Positions 33,894 to 42,436 of a DNA stretch of 64,000 bases are shown here, piece by piece. The notes beneath the pieces are model-generated. The model was not told the origin of the DNA and did not search any database. It saw nothing but the letters and a program-made list of their open reading frames with translations. The stretch covers positions 1,922,001-1,986,000 of the forward strand of contig NZ_CP099997.1 of NCBI RefSeq assembly GCF_024138145.1, given 5' to 3'. Each line of letters opens with the position of its first letter. Position 1 is the stretch's first letter. Both the position numbers and the translations under genes were made by a program. The DNA is from Natronosalvus halobius. Its GTDB lineage: Archaea; Halobacteriota; Halobacteria; Halobacteriales; Natrialbaceae.

Positions 33894-35003
33894 ATGACCC
33901 GGACGGAGACGGTCACCGCCTTCACGGACCTCTACCTCCCCACGGTCAACGGCGTCACCTACACGATCCAGCTCTGGCGCGAGCGCTGGCGCCAACAGCG
34001 GACGGCGATGCCCATCGTCTACCCGGAGATGGACGGCTACGAGGCGGGCTCCGGCGAGTACCCAATTCGAAGCGTTCGCGCGCCGCTGTATCCCCAGTAC
34101 CGTCTCGGGCTTCCCTCGATTCCGGACGACCTCGAGACGCCGGACATCGTCCACGTCCACACGCCGTTCACCATCGGCTTCGCCGGGATTCGCTTCGCCC
34201 GCAAGCGCGACGTGACCGTCGTCGCCTCCTACCACACCCTCCTGGACGACCGGGCGAGCCAGCACGTCTCCGGCAACGTCCTCGACGGCGTCAAGCGGAC
34301 CTGCCGACTCTACGAACGCACGTTCTTCGAGCGCGTCGACCACGTCACCGCGCCGACCTCCTTCGCCCGTGACCACTTGCTCGAGACCGTCGAGGCCGAC
34401 GTCGACGTGACGGTGGTCTCGAACGGCATCGACACCGACTTCTTCCGGCCCGTCGATCCGACCTCGTTTCGCACCCGATACGACCTTCCCGACGACCGCC
34501 CGCTGCTCGGCTACACGGGTCGCCACGGCGAGGAGAAGAACCTCGAGGAGGCGATCGACGCCGTGGACGGAACGCGGATGACGCTCGTCCTCGGTGGCGA
34601 CGGACCCGCTCGCGAAGCCCTCGAGGAACGTGCGGCCGATGTGGACGCCGACGTCAGGTTCCTCGGCTTCCTCGAGCGCAAGGAGTTGCCGGCATTTTAC
34701 GCCGCCCTCGACGTGTTCGTCTTCCCGAGTCCGGTCGAGACCCAGGGACTCGTGGCGCTCGAGGCGACCGCCTGCGGGACGCCCGTCGTCGCCGTCGACG
34801 AGGGGGCGCTGACCGATTCGGTGATCCAGGGCGAAACCGGCTATCGCTACCGACGCGGGTCGATCGGTGACCTCCAGTGGGCGATCACGCGCTGTCTCGA
34901 CGAACACGACCGCCTAGCCGACCTCTGTCGCCGACGACGGGCGATGCTCTCGGTCGACCACTCCATCGAGCAGCTATCGGAGATTTACGATCGACTCGTC
35001 TGA
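33894..35003 (+). CDS. Glycosyltransferase, family 4 (GT-B fold)
   Basis: A 369-residue enzyme that transfers a sugar from a nucleotide-sugar donor to an unknown acceptor. The acceptor-side N-terminal domain has TDLYLPTVNGVTYTIQLW and DIVHVHTPFTIGFAG. The donor domain has VVSNGIDTDFFRP, LLGYTGRHGEEKNLEEAID and LVLGGDGPAREALEE. The E-x7-E catalytic motif lies in SPVETQGLVALEATACGTP. The start at 33894 (MTRTETVTAFTDLYLP) fits the family, and the upstream open frame is made of the direct repeats. In haloarchaea such enzymes make glycolipids or glycoproteins; the acceptor cannot be told. Confidence 0.9.
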   Translation: MTRTETVTAFTDLYLPTVNGVTYTIQLWRERWRQQRTAMPIVYPEMDGYEAGSGEYPIRSVRAPLYPQYRLGLPSIPDDLETPDIVHVHTPFTIGFAGIRFARKRDVTVVASYHTLLDDRASQHVSGNVLDGVKRTCRLYERTFFERVDHVTAPTSFARDHLLETVEADVDVTVVSNGIDTDFFRPVDPTSFRTRYDLPDDRPLLGYTGRHGEEKNLEEAIDAVDGTRMTLVLGGDGPAREALEERAADVDADVRFLGFLERKELPAFYAALDVFVFPSPVETQGLVALEATACGTPVVAVDEGALTDSVIQGETGYRYRRGSIGDLQWAITRCLDEHDRLADLCRRRRAMLSVDHSIEQLSEIYDRLV

Positions 35004-35109
35004 GCGGTCTCAGGAGCGGTCTCGGGAACCGGCAAGCGGTCCGCTCGGGGCCGGTCGTCCCCACTTCCCGACCGCGGGCACTTAAGTTTCGTCGCGCCAA
35101 TTCGAGCGC

Positions 35110-35388
35110 ATGGAACTCGATCTTCGATTTTTCGCCACGTTTCGCGAAGCCGTCGGTCAGAAGGATCTCTCCAGGACGGTCGAGGACGGCGCGACCGTCG
35201 GCGACGTGCTCGCAGCGCTGGAAGCGGAGTACGAGGGCCTCGAGGGAGAACTGCTCCAGGACGGCGCGATTCGGCCACAACTGAGCGTGTTGAAAAACGG
35301 CCGGGACGTGGTTCACATGGCCGGCGTCGACACCGACCTGGAGGAGGGCGATCGGCTCTCGGTGTTTCCACCCGTTGCGGGCGGCTGA
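35110..35388 (+). CDS. MoaD/SAMP ubiquitin-like sulfur carrier and modifier protein
   Basis: 92 residues of beta-grasp fold: MELDLRFFATFREAVGQKDL, then GATVGDVLAALEAEYEGLEG, and ending LSVFPPVAGG. The C-terminal di-glycine is adenylated by an E1-like enzyme (UbaA) for sulfur transfer to molybdopterin or for protein conjugation as a SAMP. Length and sequence style recall SAMP3 of Haloferax, but a dedicated MoaD is equally possible. The C-terminal GG is directly before the stop, so no processing is needed. The next two genes on the same strand are unknown and may be linked. CACTTAAGTTT at about 35078 could be its TATA region. Confidence 0.9.
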   Translation: MELDLRFFATFREAVGQKDLSRTVEDGATVGDVLAALEAEYEGLEGELLQDGAIRPQLSVLKNGRDVVHMAGVDTDLEEGDRLSVFPPVAGG

Positions 35389-35536
35389 TTCACTCTCGGG
35401 GTAAGACTACAAAAAGGATAAGTAGTAAGTGGCCGAGTGGCTCGGCATCGTACCGGAGGCACCTTCACTGTCGAGAGTTACCCGACACCCTGCCGCCGGA
35501 CGCACGTTTATGGGTACTCTCCACCAAGCTGATCCA

Positions 35537-35797
35537 ATGACCGCGCGCGTCGAACGTTCCTTCCGGGGGATCTCCGAGCGACTCGCCGTCCGCTACCTCG
35601 AGAACCTGGGCGGTGAGCGAGTGGGAGACGATGTCGTCGAGGGTGATGGCTGGCGAGCCCAGTTCGATGCCGAGACGGTTGGCGTCGGACCGACGTTGAC
35701 GCTGACCGAGGTGACCGTCGTCTTCGACGGCGAGGAGGAGACGCTCGAGGAACTCGTTCCCGCATTCGCTCGGAAGGCGATGCGGGCCGGGGGGTGA
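35537..35797 (+). CDS. Small hypothetical protein next to MoaD/SAMP gene
   Basis: 86 residues from the ATG at 35537: MTARVERSFRGISERLAVRY, then ENLGGERVGDD, a VEGDGWRAQFDAETVG strand region, and TLTLTEVTVVFDGEEETLEELV. The pattern of alternating short strands and a final helix suggests a small alpha/beta domain. A similar domain is known fused or linked to MoaD-like proteins in some prokaryotes, a recollection and not a demonstrated match. It is separated by 149 bp from the MoaD/SAMP gene and followed nine bases later by another small gene, so the two are likely co-transcribed. Confidence 0.7.
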   Translation: MTARVERSFRGISERLAVRYLENLGGERVGDDVVEGDGWRAQFDAETVGVGPTLTLTEVTVVFDGEEETLEELVPAFARKAMRAGG

Positions 35798-35805
35798 GAT
35801 CGACG

Positions 35806-36198
35806 ATGACGGACGCCGGCGAGCCGATCGAAGGCCAGATCCTGTTGCTCGCGGCGGCGAAAGCGAGCGTAGCGCCGTCACAGCTTCCGGACCTCGTGGA
35901 TCGGGTTCAGCACTACCTCGTGGCCGACATCCAACGTCATCGCCAATCGGCGGAGTGCCCCTACGAGGACGACGACCGGATCGTGTTGCTGTTTGAAACC
36001 GGGTTCTGGGAGCAAATCGGGTCGGCGCTCGCACTCGAGGAGCGCGAGTGGGATGCTGTCTCGCGCGCACACGTCGAACAATTTCGTCGGGTTGGACGTC
36101 GCCGCGATCGCGAGGCCGAGTTCGAGACGGCGCTGGAGATTCGCGAACCGGTCTGTATCGGCCGTCCCGCCGCTGACGAGCGAGACAGAACTGGCTGA
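35806..36198 (+). CDS. Hypothetical haloarchaeal protein, 130 residues
   Basis: Begins MTDAGEPIEGQILLLAAAKA at 35806, eight bases after the stop of the preceding gene, so it probably shares its transcript. The first half is helical (SVAPSQLPDLVDRVQHYLV), a central part has FETGFWEQIGSALALEEREW, and the tail is charged with many Arg and Glu. No membrane segment or metal motif is seen. The four residues in frame upstream of the ATG overlap the previous coding sequence and are not needed. Function unknown. Confidence 0.7.
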   Translation: MTDAGEPIEGQILLLAAAKASVAPSQLPDLVDRVQHYLVADIQRHRQSAECPYEDDDRIVLLFETGFWEQIGSALALEEREWDAVSRAHVEQFRRVGRRRDREAEFETALEIREPVCIGRPAADERDRTG

Positions 36199-36283
36199 CG
36201 GCGCGTCGAACGAGCACTGAAGAGTTCCGAAGTGCACCGAACGCGCTCGGATACGCGCGAGAGGAATTACCTCGAACCGGATG

Positions 36284-36748
36284 TTAGCTCGAGCCCGGGT
36301 TCTTCCGTGCGAGTTCGGCGCCACAGATCGGGCAACGGTCTTTCTGTTCGTCGTACTCCCGTCCACAGCCCTGGCACTGGAAGGTCCACTCGCGCTCTTC
36401 CTCGATGCCCTCACGCGCGATCGGTTCGACGGTGACGGTCAGGCGCTCAGCGACGTTTTGCATGGCGTAGTCGTCGGTCACGAGCACGGCGTCGAGTTCG
36501 AACGCAGCGGCCACGAGGCGAACGTCGGTGTCCGAGAGCACGTCGAGGTCGCCCGACTCCTTCGCAGCCCGGCGAACCTTCTCGGTGGTGTCGCCGTTGG
36601 GAATGTGGACGTGCATGCCCGACCCCTCCATGGCGTCGTAGCGGTAGACGCTCTCGTCCTCGAGTTCCTCGCGGACGAGTGGAATCGTGGCTGTCTGTTC
36701 GGTGGTGTGAAAGTCGTGAATAAAGGCCGACGAATCGAGAATGTACAT
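36284..36748 (-). CDS. Nob1-like rRNA maturation endonuclease (PIN plus zinc ribbon)
   Basis: 154 residues. The PIN domain (1 to about 105) has the acidic residues expected for metal-dependent RNase activity: Asp5 in MYILDSSAFIHDF, Glu27/28, Asp73/75 in LSDTDVRLVAAA, and Asp92/93 in VTDDYAMQNVA. A zinc ribbon follows with Cys125, Cys128, Cys139 and Cys142 (QCQGCGREY, RCPICGAEL). This is the layout of archaeal Nob1, which trims the 3' end of pre-16S rRNA. The start codon lies four bases from the PRC-barrel gene stop, which is upstream on the same strand. Confidence 0.92.
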   Translation of the reverse strand: MYILDSSAFIHDFHTTEQTATIPLVREELEDESVYRYDAMEGSGMHVHIPNGDTTEKVRRAAKESGDLDVLSDTDVRLVAAAFELDAVLVTDDYAMQNVAERLTVTVEPIAREGIEEEREWTFQCQGCGREYDEQKDRCPICGAELARKNPGSS

Positions 36749-36752
36749 ACCG

Positions 36753-36998
36753 TTAGCGTTGGACGACGATGTAGTCTTTCACCGCCTGCACGCGGCTGAC
36801 GGGGATGAGAAAGCGGCCGGCGTCGTTTCGGTCGAAGTCGACCGAACGGGACGGCAGTTGCTCGTCGGGGTCGACCACCAGGTCGTGGAGTTTCCCCGAG
36901 TTGATATCCATCGTGATGTTGTAGAGCAGTCCCAGTTCAGTTCCGTCAGAGCCCATGACGGACTTCCCCGAGAGGTTCTCGGCGAGTATCTCGCTCAT
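36753..36998 (-). CDS. PRC-barrel domain protein
   Basis: 81 residues forming a single PRC barrel: SVMGSDGTELGLLYNITMDI, then LHDLVVDPDEQLP, and RFLIPVSRVQAVKDYIVV. Such domains bind RNA-processing factors or RimM-like partners in archaea and bacteria. Its position directly upstream of the Nob1-like gene (four bases) suggests a shared role in ribosome maturation, which is inference. The small subunit-related IF2 gene is divergent on the other side. Confidence 0.85.
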   Translation of the reverse strand: MSEILAENLSGKSVMGSDGTELGLLYNITMDINSGKLHDLVVDPDEQLPSRSVDFDRNDAGRFLIPVSRVQAVKDYIVVQR

Positions 36999-37280
36999 AC
37001 CCCCTCGTACTGACTAGTGACTATTAAAGACATGGGAGCCGTCAGACGGACGTCGCCCCTCGAGCAGACGGAGACTCGTGATCGAGACGTGAATTTGCGT
37101 GCCTGTGCGCTCGAGGGCTCAATCGTCGAGGGCTCGATTGCTCGACAGTTCGAGACCTACTACAGTTCGAAGACGGCCATCTCGACCTCCTGGACAGGTG
37201 ACGCGCGGAGAAGCCGGTGACGATGGGTTTAACTACCGGGCAACGGACGATACGGATAAGACCTTCTCGGGTGGTTCACT

Positions 37281-39086
37281 ATGTCGGACACTGACTCGGA
37301 TACACACGATCCAGCGGCCCTCAGGACCCCGATCGTCGCGGTCCTGGGACACGTCGACCACGGTAAGACCAGTCTCCTCGACAAGATCCGCGGCTCCGCG
37401 GTCATCGAGGGCGAAGCAGGGGCGATCACCCAGCACATCGGCGCGACCGCCGTCCCGCTCGAGGTCGTCTCCTCGATCGCCGGCGAACTCGTCGATCCGG
37501 ACGATTTCGACCTCCCCGGGCTCCTCTTTATCGACACGCCTGGCCACCACTCGTTCACGACGCTTCGCTCTCGCGGGGGCGCGCTCGCGGACATCGCCAT
37601 CCTGGTCGTCGACGTCAACGACGGCTTCCAGCCCCAGACACTCGAGGCGCTGGACATACTCAAGCGCTCCCAGACGCCGTTCATCGTCGCCGCGAACAAG
37701 ATCGACACCGTCCCTGGCTGGAACGTCCACGAGGACGCCCCGATCACCCAGACCTACGAGTCCCAGTCAGATCGGACCCGCCAACGACTGGACGAGAGTC
37801 TCTACACCATCATCGGGAACCTCTCCGACCAGGACTTCTCGGCGGACCTCTACTGGCGCGTCCAGAACTTCCAGCGCAACGTCGGCGTCGTCCCCGTCTC
37901 CGCGCTCACCGGCGAGGGGGTCCCAGACCTGCTCGCCGTCATGATGGGACTCTCCCAGCGCTACATGAAAGAGGAAATGAAGATCGACGTCGCCGGCCCC
38001 GGCGTCGGAACCGTGCTGGAAGTCAAAGAGGAGAAGGGGTTCGGAACCACCGTCGACACCGTCCTCTACGACGGGACGATCCGGAGCGACGACACCATCG
38101 TCGTCGGCGGCCTGAACGACCCCATCGTCACCGAGGTCCGCGCCCTGCTCCAGCCCCGACCGCTCGCCGAAATCCGGACCGAGAGCCGCTTCGACAACGT
38201 CGAAGAGGTCGGCGCGGCCGCCGGGATCAAGGTCGCCGCGCCGGACCTCGAGGACGCGATGGCCGGCGCCCCCGTTCGAGTCGTCCGGGACCGCGACCTC
38301 GAGGACGTGGTCGCCGAGGTCGAGTCCGAACTCGCGGACATCGCCGTCGACACCGAAGAGGAGGGCGTCGTCGTCAAAGCCGACACCCTGGGCAGCCTCG
38401 AGGCGATGGCCGACGCTCTCGGCGAGGCCGAGATTCCGATCGTCCGGGCCGAAGTCGGCGACGTCGCGCCGCGGGACATCTCGGTCGCCTCGACCGCGGA
38501 CGACGCGAAACAGCGCGCCGTCCTCGGGTTCAGCGTCGACGTCCTCGCCGACGCCGAGCGCCGGGCCGAAATCGACGACGTCGAGCTGTTCACCGACGAC
38601 GTGATCTACCAGCTCGTCGAGGGCTACACCGATCACGTCGAAGAGATCGAGCGCGCCCAGCAGGACACCATCCTCGACAACATCACCCGCCCATCCCGGT
38701 TCCGCGTACTCGAGGACCACGTCTTCCGCCAGAACGACCCCGCCGTCGTCGGCGTCGAGATCTACTCGGGGACGCTCCAGAACAACTCCTTCGTCGCGAA
38801 GTGGGAGGACAACGAACCGACGCGAGTTGGACAGGTCAAGGGCATCCAGGAGCAGGGCGAGGACGTCGACGAGGCCCGCGCGGGCGAGCGCGTGTCGGTG
38901 GCCATCGATGGCCCGACCATCGGCCGGCAGGTCAAGGAAGGCGACCTCCTGTGGACGGAGGTCCCCGAGAAGCACGCCAAGATCCTCGAGCAGGAACTCG
39001 CCAGCGAGATCCCCGCCGACGAACTCGAGGCGCTGAACATGTACCTCGAGAAACACCGCAAGCGGGATCCGTTCTGGGGCAAGTAG
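37281..39086 (+). CDS. infB: Translation initiation factor IF-2 (aIF5B)
   Basis: A 601-residue GTPase that promotes subunit joining. G1 is [20 protein letters not shown], the switch region has [11 protein letters not shown], and G4 is [12 protein letters not shown]. Domain II ([19 protein letters not shown]) and the alpha/beta domain with [17 protein letters not shown] follow. The C-terminal beta barrel includes the [20 protein letters not shown] part. The length is typical for the short archaeal form with no long N-terminal region. No intein at the P-loop. The ATG at 37281 gives [19 protein letters not shown]. Confidence 0.97.
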   Translation: MSDTDSDTHDPAALRTPIVAVLGHVDHGKTSLLDKIRGSAVIEGEAGAITQHIGATAVPLEVVSSIAGELVDPDDFDLPGLLFIDTPGHHSFTTLRSRGGALADIAILVVDVNDGFQPQTLEALDILKRSQTPFIVAANKIDTVPGWNVHEDAPITQTYESQSDRTRQRLDESLYTIIGNLSDQDFSADLYWRVQNFQRNVGVVPVSALTGEGVPDLLAVMMGLSQRYMKEEMKIDVAGPGVGTVLEVKEEKGFGTTVDTVLYDGTIRSDDTIVVGGLNDPIVTEVRALLQPRPLAEIRTESRFDNVEEVGAAAGIKVAAPDLEDAMAGAPVRVVRDRDLEDVVAEVESELADIAVDTEEEGVVVKADTLGSLEAMADALGEAEIPIVRAEVGDVAPRDISVASTADDAKQRAVLGFSVDVLADAERRAEIDDVELFTDDVIYQLVEGYTDHVEEIERAQQDTILDNITRPSRFRVLEDHVFRQNDPAVVGVEIYSGTLQNNSFVAKWEDNEPTRVGQVKGIQEQGEDVDEARAGERVSVAIDGPTIGRQVKEGDLLWTEVPEKHAKILEQELASEIPADELEALNMYLEKHRKRDPFWGK

Positions 39087-39163
39087 CGACGCCGATCGAC
39101 GGCTCGAGACGGCCCTGATCCGCCCCGTAGCCGGTCGTGATACCAGTTGTCACGAAGGGAACG

Positions 39164-39172
39164 TTTTTTAGG
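39164..39172 (+). promoter_or_regulatory. T-rich promoter-like element (also possible infB terminator)
   Basis: TTTTTTAGG about 35 bp before the ATG at 39204 and 80 bp after infB. It may act as TATA box for the downstream gene, as terminator for infB, or both. Confidence 0.4.
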
Positions 39173-39203
39173 CGCCATCCCCAATCGGAAGTAGCGAGTT
39201 CTC

Positions 39204-39596
39204 ATGAACGGAAATACGCCGTACGGGGGGTTGCCGGGAGTTACACAGGCCGGACATCGGGCGGCGGCGGACGTTCCCGAACTGTCGCTCGAGCAAAAGC
39301 GAACGCTCCAGCGAACGGTCAGTCAGATCGCCGCCAGGACGCGGGACTTCCTCCCCGACGAGTACATCGTCGACGCGGACGTCGCCGACGGCGTCTCCGG
39401 CCCGCAGGCGCTCGTGGCCGTCCAGCCACCCATCGGTCATCCGGTCAGCGCCGGGTTCACGCCCGACCTCGAAAACACGCCGGAGGACCTCATTAGTGCC
39501 GACGACCGCGACGAGGTCGCCCGGGGTCTGGCCGCGAGCGCCGCCTTGCAGGTGAAACAGGCCGTGAGCGACGACGTGACGCCGACGGCACGCTAA
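39204..39596 (+). CDS. Conserved-type haloarchaeal protein, 130 residues
   Basis: Begins MNGNTPYGGLPGVTQAGHRA. A helical segment (LSLEQKRTLQRTVSQIAAR) leads to FLPDEYIVDADVADGVSGP and ALVAVQPPIGHPVSAGF, then acidic sequence and a C-terminal helix. I recall haloarchaeal proteins of this form next to infB but no function. There is no cysteine, signal peptide or membrane segment. The gene lies 118 bp after infB on the same strand with its own promoter-like element. Confidence 0.75.
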   Translation: MNGNTPYGGLPGVTQAGHRAAADVPELSLEQKRTLQRTVSQIAARTRDFLPDEYIVDADVADGVSGPQALVAVQPPIGHPVSAGFTPDLENTPEDLISADDRDEVARGLAASAALQVKQAVSDDVTPTAR

Positions 39597-39659
39597 CCGT
39601 CGAATCCGATTTCTGCCGTCTTCGGCCCGTCTTCCGCCCTCGACCCTCTCGAGTACAGC

Positions 39660-39751
39660 AAGTCTATCGCCCTGAGCGTAGCGAGTCGATTCGCTCGAAC
39701 ACAACGAGTCGATTCGCTCGAACACAACGAGCTGATCCGCCCGAGCGTGGC
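39660..39751. repeat. Four tandem 23-bp units
   Basis: Exact units GAGTCGATTCGCTCGAACAC plus AAC at 39683-39705 and 39706-39728, flanked by diverged copies at 39660-39682 and 39729-39751. The array fills most of the 162 bp gap between two genes that converge here. Confidence 0.8.
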
Positions 39752-39758
39752 GATTCGA

Positions 39759-40403
39759 TCACTCGACGTCGCGAACCAGTCCTGCCCGAAGGTCACGACC
39801 GAAGTAGTAGCCGATCACGCTCGCGAGGAGGCCAGCGCCCGCACCGATGGCGAGCACGTATCGACCCGTGTCCGTCGGCAGAAAGAGAGCAAAATCGAGA
39901 AGGACGCCCAGCGCACCGATGCCGGTGCCCGCGAGTCCGACCTCGAGGTAGCGACGCCTCGAGGTGACCAGGCCGACCACGAACGCCATCGCGAGCAGGC
40001 CGAGCAGGCGGCCGATGCCGGAAAACGGCAAGACGATGCCGCCAGCCACCATGCCGAACCCGAGTGTGAGGACGATGGCGAGGAGACTCTTCGGGGAGGG
40101 GTACCGCGACGGCGAGAGCCGGTCGCGGATCGAGCCGCCAAGTCGCAACCGCGAGAACGGGTTCCACTTTCGCCTCCGACTCGAGTCCGTCGTCGATTCG
40201 GCCGACGGGGTCGACCGCGCTTCGGCGTCGGCGCTCACACCAGCGTCGGCGCTCGCGCCGGACCCGCCCTCCAGGAGCCGTTCAGTTTCGGCCAGCAGGT
40301 CGTCGGTGTCGGCGCCAGACCCGCCCCTTTCGGTCGGCTCGCGCTGGCCGGACGACCGCGTCTCGCCGTCGTCCACCGGTACCTCGTCGGAACGCTCGCT
40401 CAT
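39759..40403 (-). CDS. Membrane protein with acidic cytoplasmic N-terminal half
   Basis: 214 residues. The first half is hydrophilic and rich in Ser, Glu, Asp and Arg (EPTERGGSGADTDDLLAETE, then RRRKWNPFSRL). The second half has about four hydrophobic helices (SLLAIVLTLGFGMVAGGIVL, LLGLLAMAFVVGLVTS, LAGTGIGALGVLLDFALF, YVLAIGAGAGLLASVIGYYF). It resembles small haloarchaeal membrane proteins of the glycine-zipper type. Function unknown. Its promoter region faces the ferritin-like gene. Confidence 0.7.
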   Translation of the reverse strand: MSERSDEVPVDDGETRSSGQREPTERGGSGADTDDLLAETERLLEGGSGASADAGVSADAEARSTPSAESTTDSSRRRKWNPFSRLRLGGSIRDRLSPSRYPSPKSLLAIVLTLGFGMVAGGIVLPFSGIGRLLGLLAMAFVVGLVTSRRRYLEVGLAGTGIGALGVLLDFALFLPTDTGRYVLAIGAGAGLLASVIGYYFGRDLRAGLVRDVE

Positions 40404-40525
40404 ACCGTCTTCGAGGGGCGACGACGGGATAGTTCCTTCGCTGACACGAGATCGAGTAGCCAGCAGGGCGTGCGAAACGCGCCGAAAAGCGGGAGACTAA
40501 GTATGATCCGCCCCGAATCGGGGGT

Positions 40526-41020
40526 ATGAGCCTGGGACAGCGGGTCTCGAGCGACCACCAGCTCACCCGACTGCTACAGATCGGGATCGTCCTGGAAGAG
40601 GTCGTCGAGTCGCGTGCCGCCCACCACCTCGAGTCGTTGCCCGAGGCCGAACGCGAGGCCATCGACGAGGAGGTACGAGCGTTACTCGCCGAGGCGGCCG
40701 AGGAGTCAGCCGAGCACCGCCAGCGCCTCGAGGCGCTCGTCGACGAACTCGACGCCGAGACGGTCTCCTACGAGGAGATCAACACGCTGGTCGACGCCCG
40801 CTACGGGCCGCCCGAGGACACCGACGGCGTCCTCTACGATCAGCTGTGTAACGAGGAGACGGCCTACAAGTTCTACGACGACCTCATCGCGGCGATCGAG
40901 GCCTCCGAGACGGACTTCAGCGTCGACCGCGAGCGCGTCCTCGACACCCTCGAGGCGATCCGCGAGGAGGAGACCGAGGGGGTCGAAGCGGTAACGGAGA
41001 TCATGGAGCGACGAGCATGA
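40526..41020 (+). CDS. Ferritin-like/rubrerythrin-like haloarchaeal protein
   Basis: 164 residues, almost all helical, with pairs of acidic residues and histidines placed as in a diiron four-helix bundle: VLEEVVESRAAHHLESL, EESAEHRQRLEALV, and LCNEETAYKFYDDLIAAIE. Such proteins bind iron, protect against peroxide or store metal. It is followed 76 bp downstream by a DtxR-type metal regulator on the same strand, which supports a role in metal homeostasis. The assignment rests on helix and ligand spacing, not on a full motif. Confidence 0.8.
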   Translation: MSLGQRVSSDHQLTRLLQIGIVLEEVVESRAAHHLESLPEAEREAIDEEVRALLAEAAEESAEHRQRLEALVDELDAETVSYEEINTLVDARYGPPEDTDGVLYDQLCNEETAYKFYDDLIAAIEASETDFSVDRERVLDTLEAIREEETEGVEAVTEIMERRA

Positions 41021-41096
41021 GCGGGGAGACGACGGGAACGAACCGAACACGCACGTCGCACATATTGCGCACATCGCGGACGCGAGGTGGCAATCG

Positions 41097-41525
41097 ATGA
41101 ATACGGCAGATCAATACCTGAAGGCGGTCTACCTGGCACAGCGTCTCGAAGACGGCCCGGCCTCCACCGGCACCCTCGCGGAGTTACTCGAGGTCAGCCC
41201 GGCGAGCGTCAACGAGATGATCGGGAAACTCGAGGAGCGCGAGTTGGTCGAACACGAGAAGTACAAGGGAGCGACGCTCACCGACGAGGGACTCGAGCGC
41301 GCACACAACGCCCTCCAGACGTACTGTATCATCGAGCGATTTCTCACGAACGTCCTCGAGGTCGAGGAGTTCCGCGAGGAGGCTCGCGCCCTCGAGAGCG
41401 TCATCGACGAGACCGTCGCGGACCGACTGGACACGATTATCGACCGCCGGGAGGAGTGCCCGGACTGTTTCGACGCCGAGGAAGACTGTTGTGCCTACCT
41501 CGAGGCGGGGTCGCTCGCGGAGTGA
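41097..41525 (+). CDS. DtxR/SirR-type metal-dependent transcriptional regulator
   Basis: 142 residues. N-terminal winged helix (DQYLKAVYLAQRLEDG, ELLEVSPASVNEMIGKLEER, GATLTDEGLERAHN) followed by the metal-binding dimerisation domain (RFLTNVLEVEEF, ALESVIDETVADRLDTI). The C-terminal tail carries CPDCFDAEEDCC, a cysteine cluster typical of haloarchaeal members and probably a second metal site. A GAGGTG ribosome-binding site lies seven bases before the ATG. The companion ferritin-like gene is upstream, so the pair may respond to iron or manganese (inference). Confidence 0.92.
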   Translation: MNTADQYLKAVYLAQRLEDGPASTGTLAELLEVSPASVNEMIGKLEERELVEHEKYKGATLTDEGLERAHNALQTYCIIERFLTNVLEVEEFREEARALESVIDETVADRLDTIIDRREECPDCFDAEEDCCAYLEAGSLAE

Positions 41526-41584
41526 CGGCGTGACGGCGTGGCGGCATGGCGACGTGTTGGCATCGGTCGCGGACGGTACGGGAG

Positions 41585-41593
41585 TTTATATAA
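41585..41593 (+). promoter_or_regulatory. TATA box of the HNH protein gene
   Basis: TTTATATAA, a near-perfect archaeal TATA, centred 26 bp before the GTG at 41615. The transcript should be leaderless, which settles the GTG start. Confidence 0.8.
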
Positions 41594-41614
41594 GATCGGG
41601 CGGCCAGACCCGGC

Positions 41615-42364
41615 GTGCGCTGTCCGACCTGTGAGAAGTCCCTGCAGACGGAGCGGGGATTGCGACAACACCACACGAAAGTCCACGGAGAGCCACTGCC
41701 GAACCGGACGTGTACGGGCTGTGGCCTCGAGTTCTACGATCCGAAGTCGAGACGAGTCTACTGCGACGACTACAATCCGAACGGCGGCTCGAACAACGGC
41801 AACTGGAAGGATGCCATGGAGGAGGCTTCGTGCGTGCGTTGTGACGAGACGTTCGAGTACTATCCCTCGAACAAGGAGGGCGTGTACTGTCCGTCGTGCG
41901 TCGCTGACGCGGATGGACTGCTCCGGGACAATCCGTCGGCGCCGGGTGAACGGGTATCGACCATGTGTGCGTACTGCGACGCTAATCTCGAGGTCTATCC
42001 GTCCCGTGTTGAGGCGAACGAGCGCGGCGTGTTCTGTGATCGGACGTGTTACGGAAACTGGCTCTCGGAGACGATCGTCGGCGAGAATCACCACCAGTGG
42101 GCCGGTGGCCCGATATCGTACGGGCGAGCGTGGTGGAAAATACGCCGGCGGGCGCTCGAACGAGACGACTATCGCTGTCAGGCGTGTGGCCGCGACAACG
42201 AGGCGATTGGGCGAAATCCCGACGTCCATCACGTCATCCCGGTCCGAACGTTCGACGACCCCGAAGACGCCCATACTCTGGATAACGTCGTTTCACTCTG
42301 TCGTCGTTGTCATCGACTGGCAGAGGAGGGGTCGATCGCCGTTTCACCTGACGGAAAAAGGTAA
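41615..42364 (+). CDS. HNH endonuclease with C2H2 finger and three zinc ribbons
   Basis: 249 residues starting with GTG. The N-terminus is a C2H2-like finger (CPTCEKSLQTERGLRQHH plus TKVH). Then come three repeats of a CxxC...C(xx)C ribbon: CTGCGLEFYD with YCDDYNP, CVRCDETFEYYP with YCPSC, and CAYCDANLEVYP with FCDRTC. The C-terminus is an HNH nuclease domain: CQACGRDNEAIGRNPDVHHV, LDNVVSLCRRCHR. The metal-binding HNH residues (HH, N, H) are all present. Free-standing HNH proteins of this kind are common in haloarchaea and may act as selfish or restriction-type nucleases. The gene stands next to tRNA-Gln. Confidence 0.9.
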   Translation: MRCPTCEKSLQTERGLRQHHTKVHGEPLPNRTCTGCGLEFYDPKSRRVYCDDYNPNGGSNNGNWKDAMEEASCVRCDETFEYYPSNKEGVYCPSCVADADGLLRDNPSAPGERVSTMCAYCDANLEVYPSRVEANERGVFCDRTCYGNWLSETIVGENHHQWAGGPISYGRAWWKIRRRALERDDYRCQACGRDNEAIGRNPDVHHVIPVRTFDDPEDAHTLDNVVSLCRRCHRLAEEGSIAVSPDGKR

Positions 42365-42436
42365 CACTATTACTTTTCGACCGACTACGACTGGATACCC
42401 ACTGTCAAGCCGACGGCTGGCCGTGGAGACGCGTAC

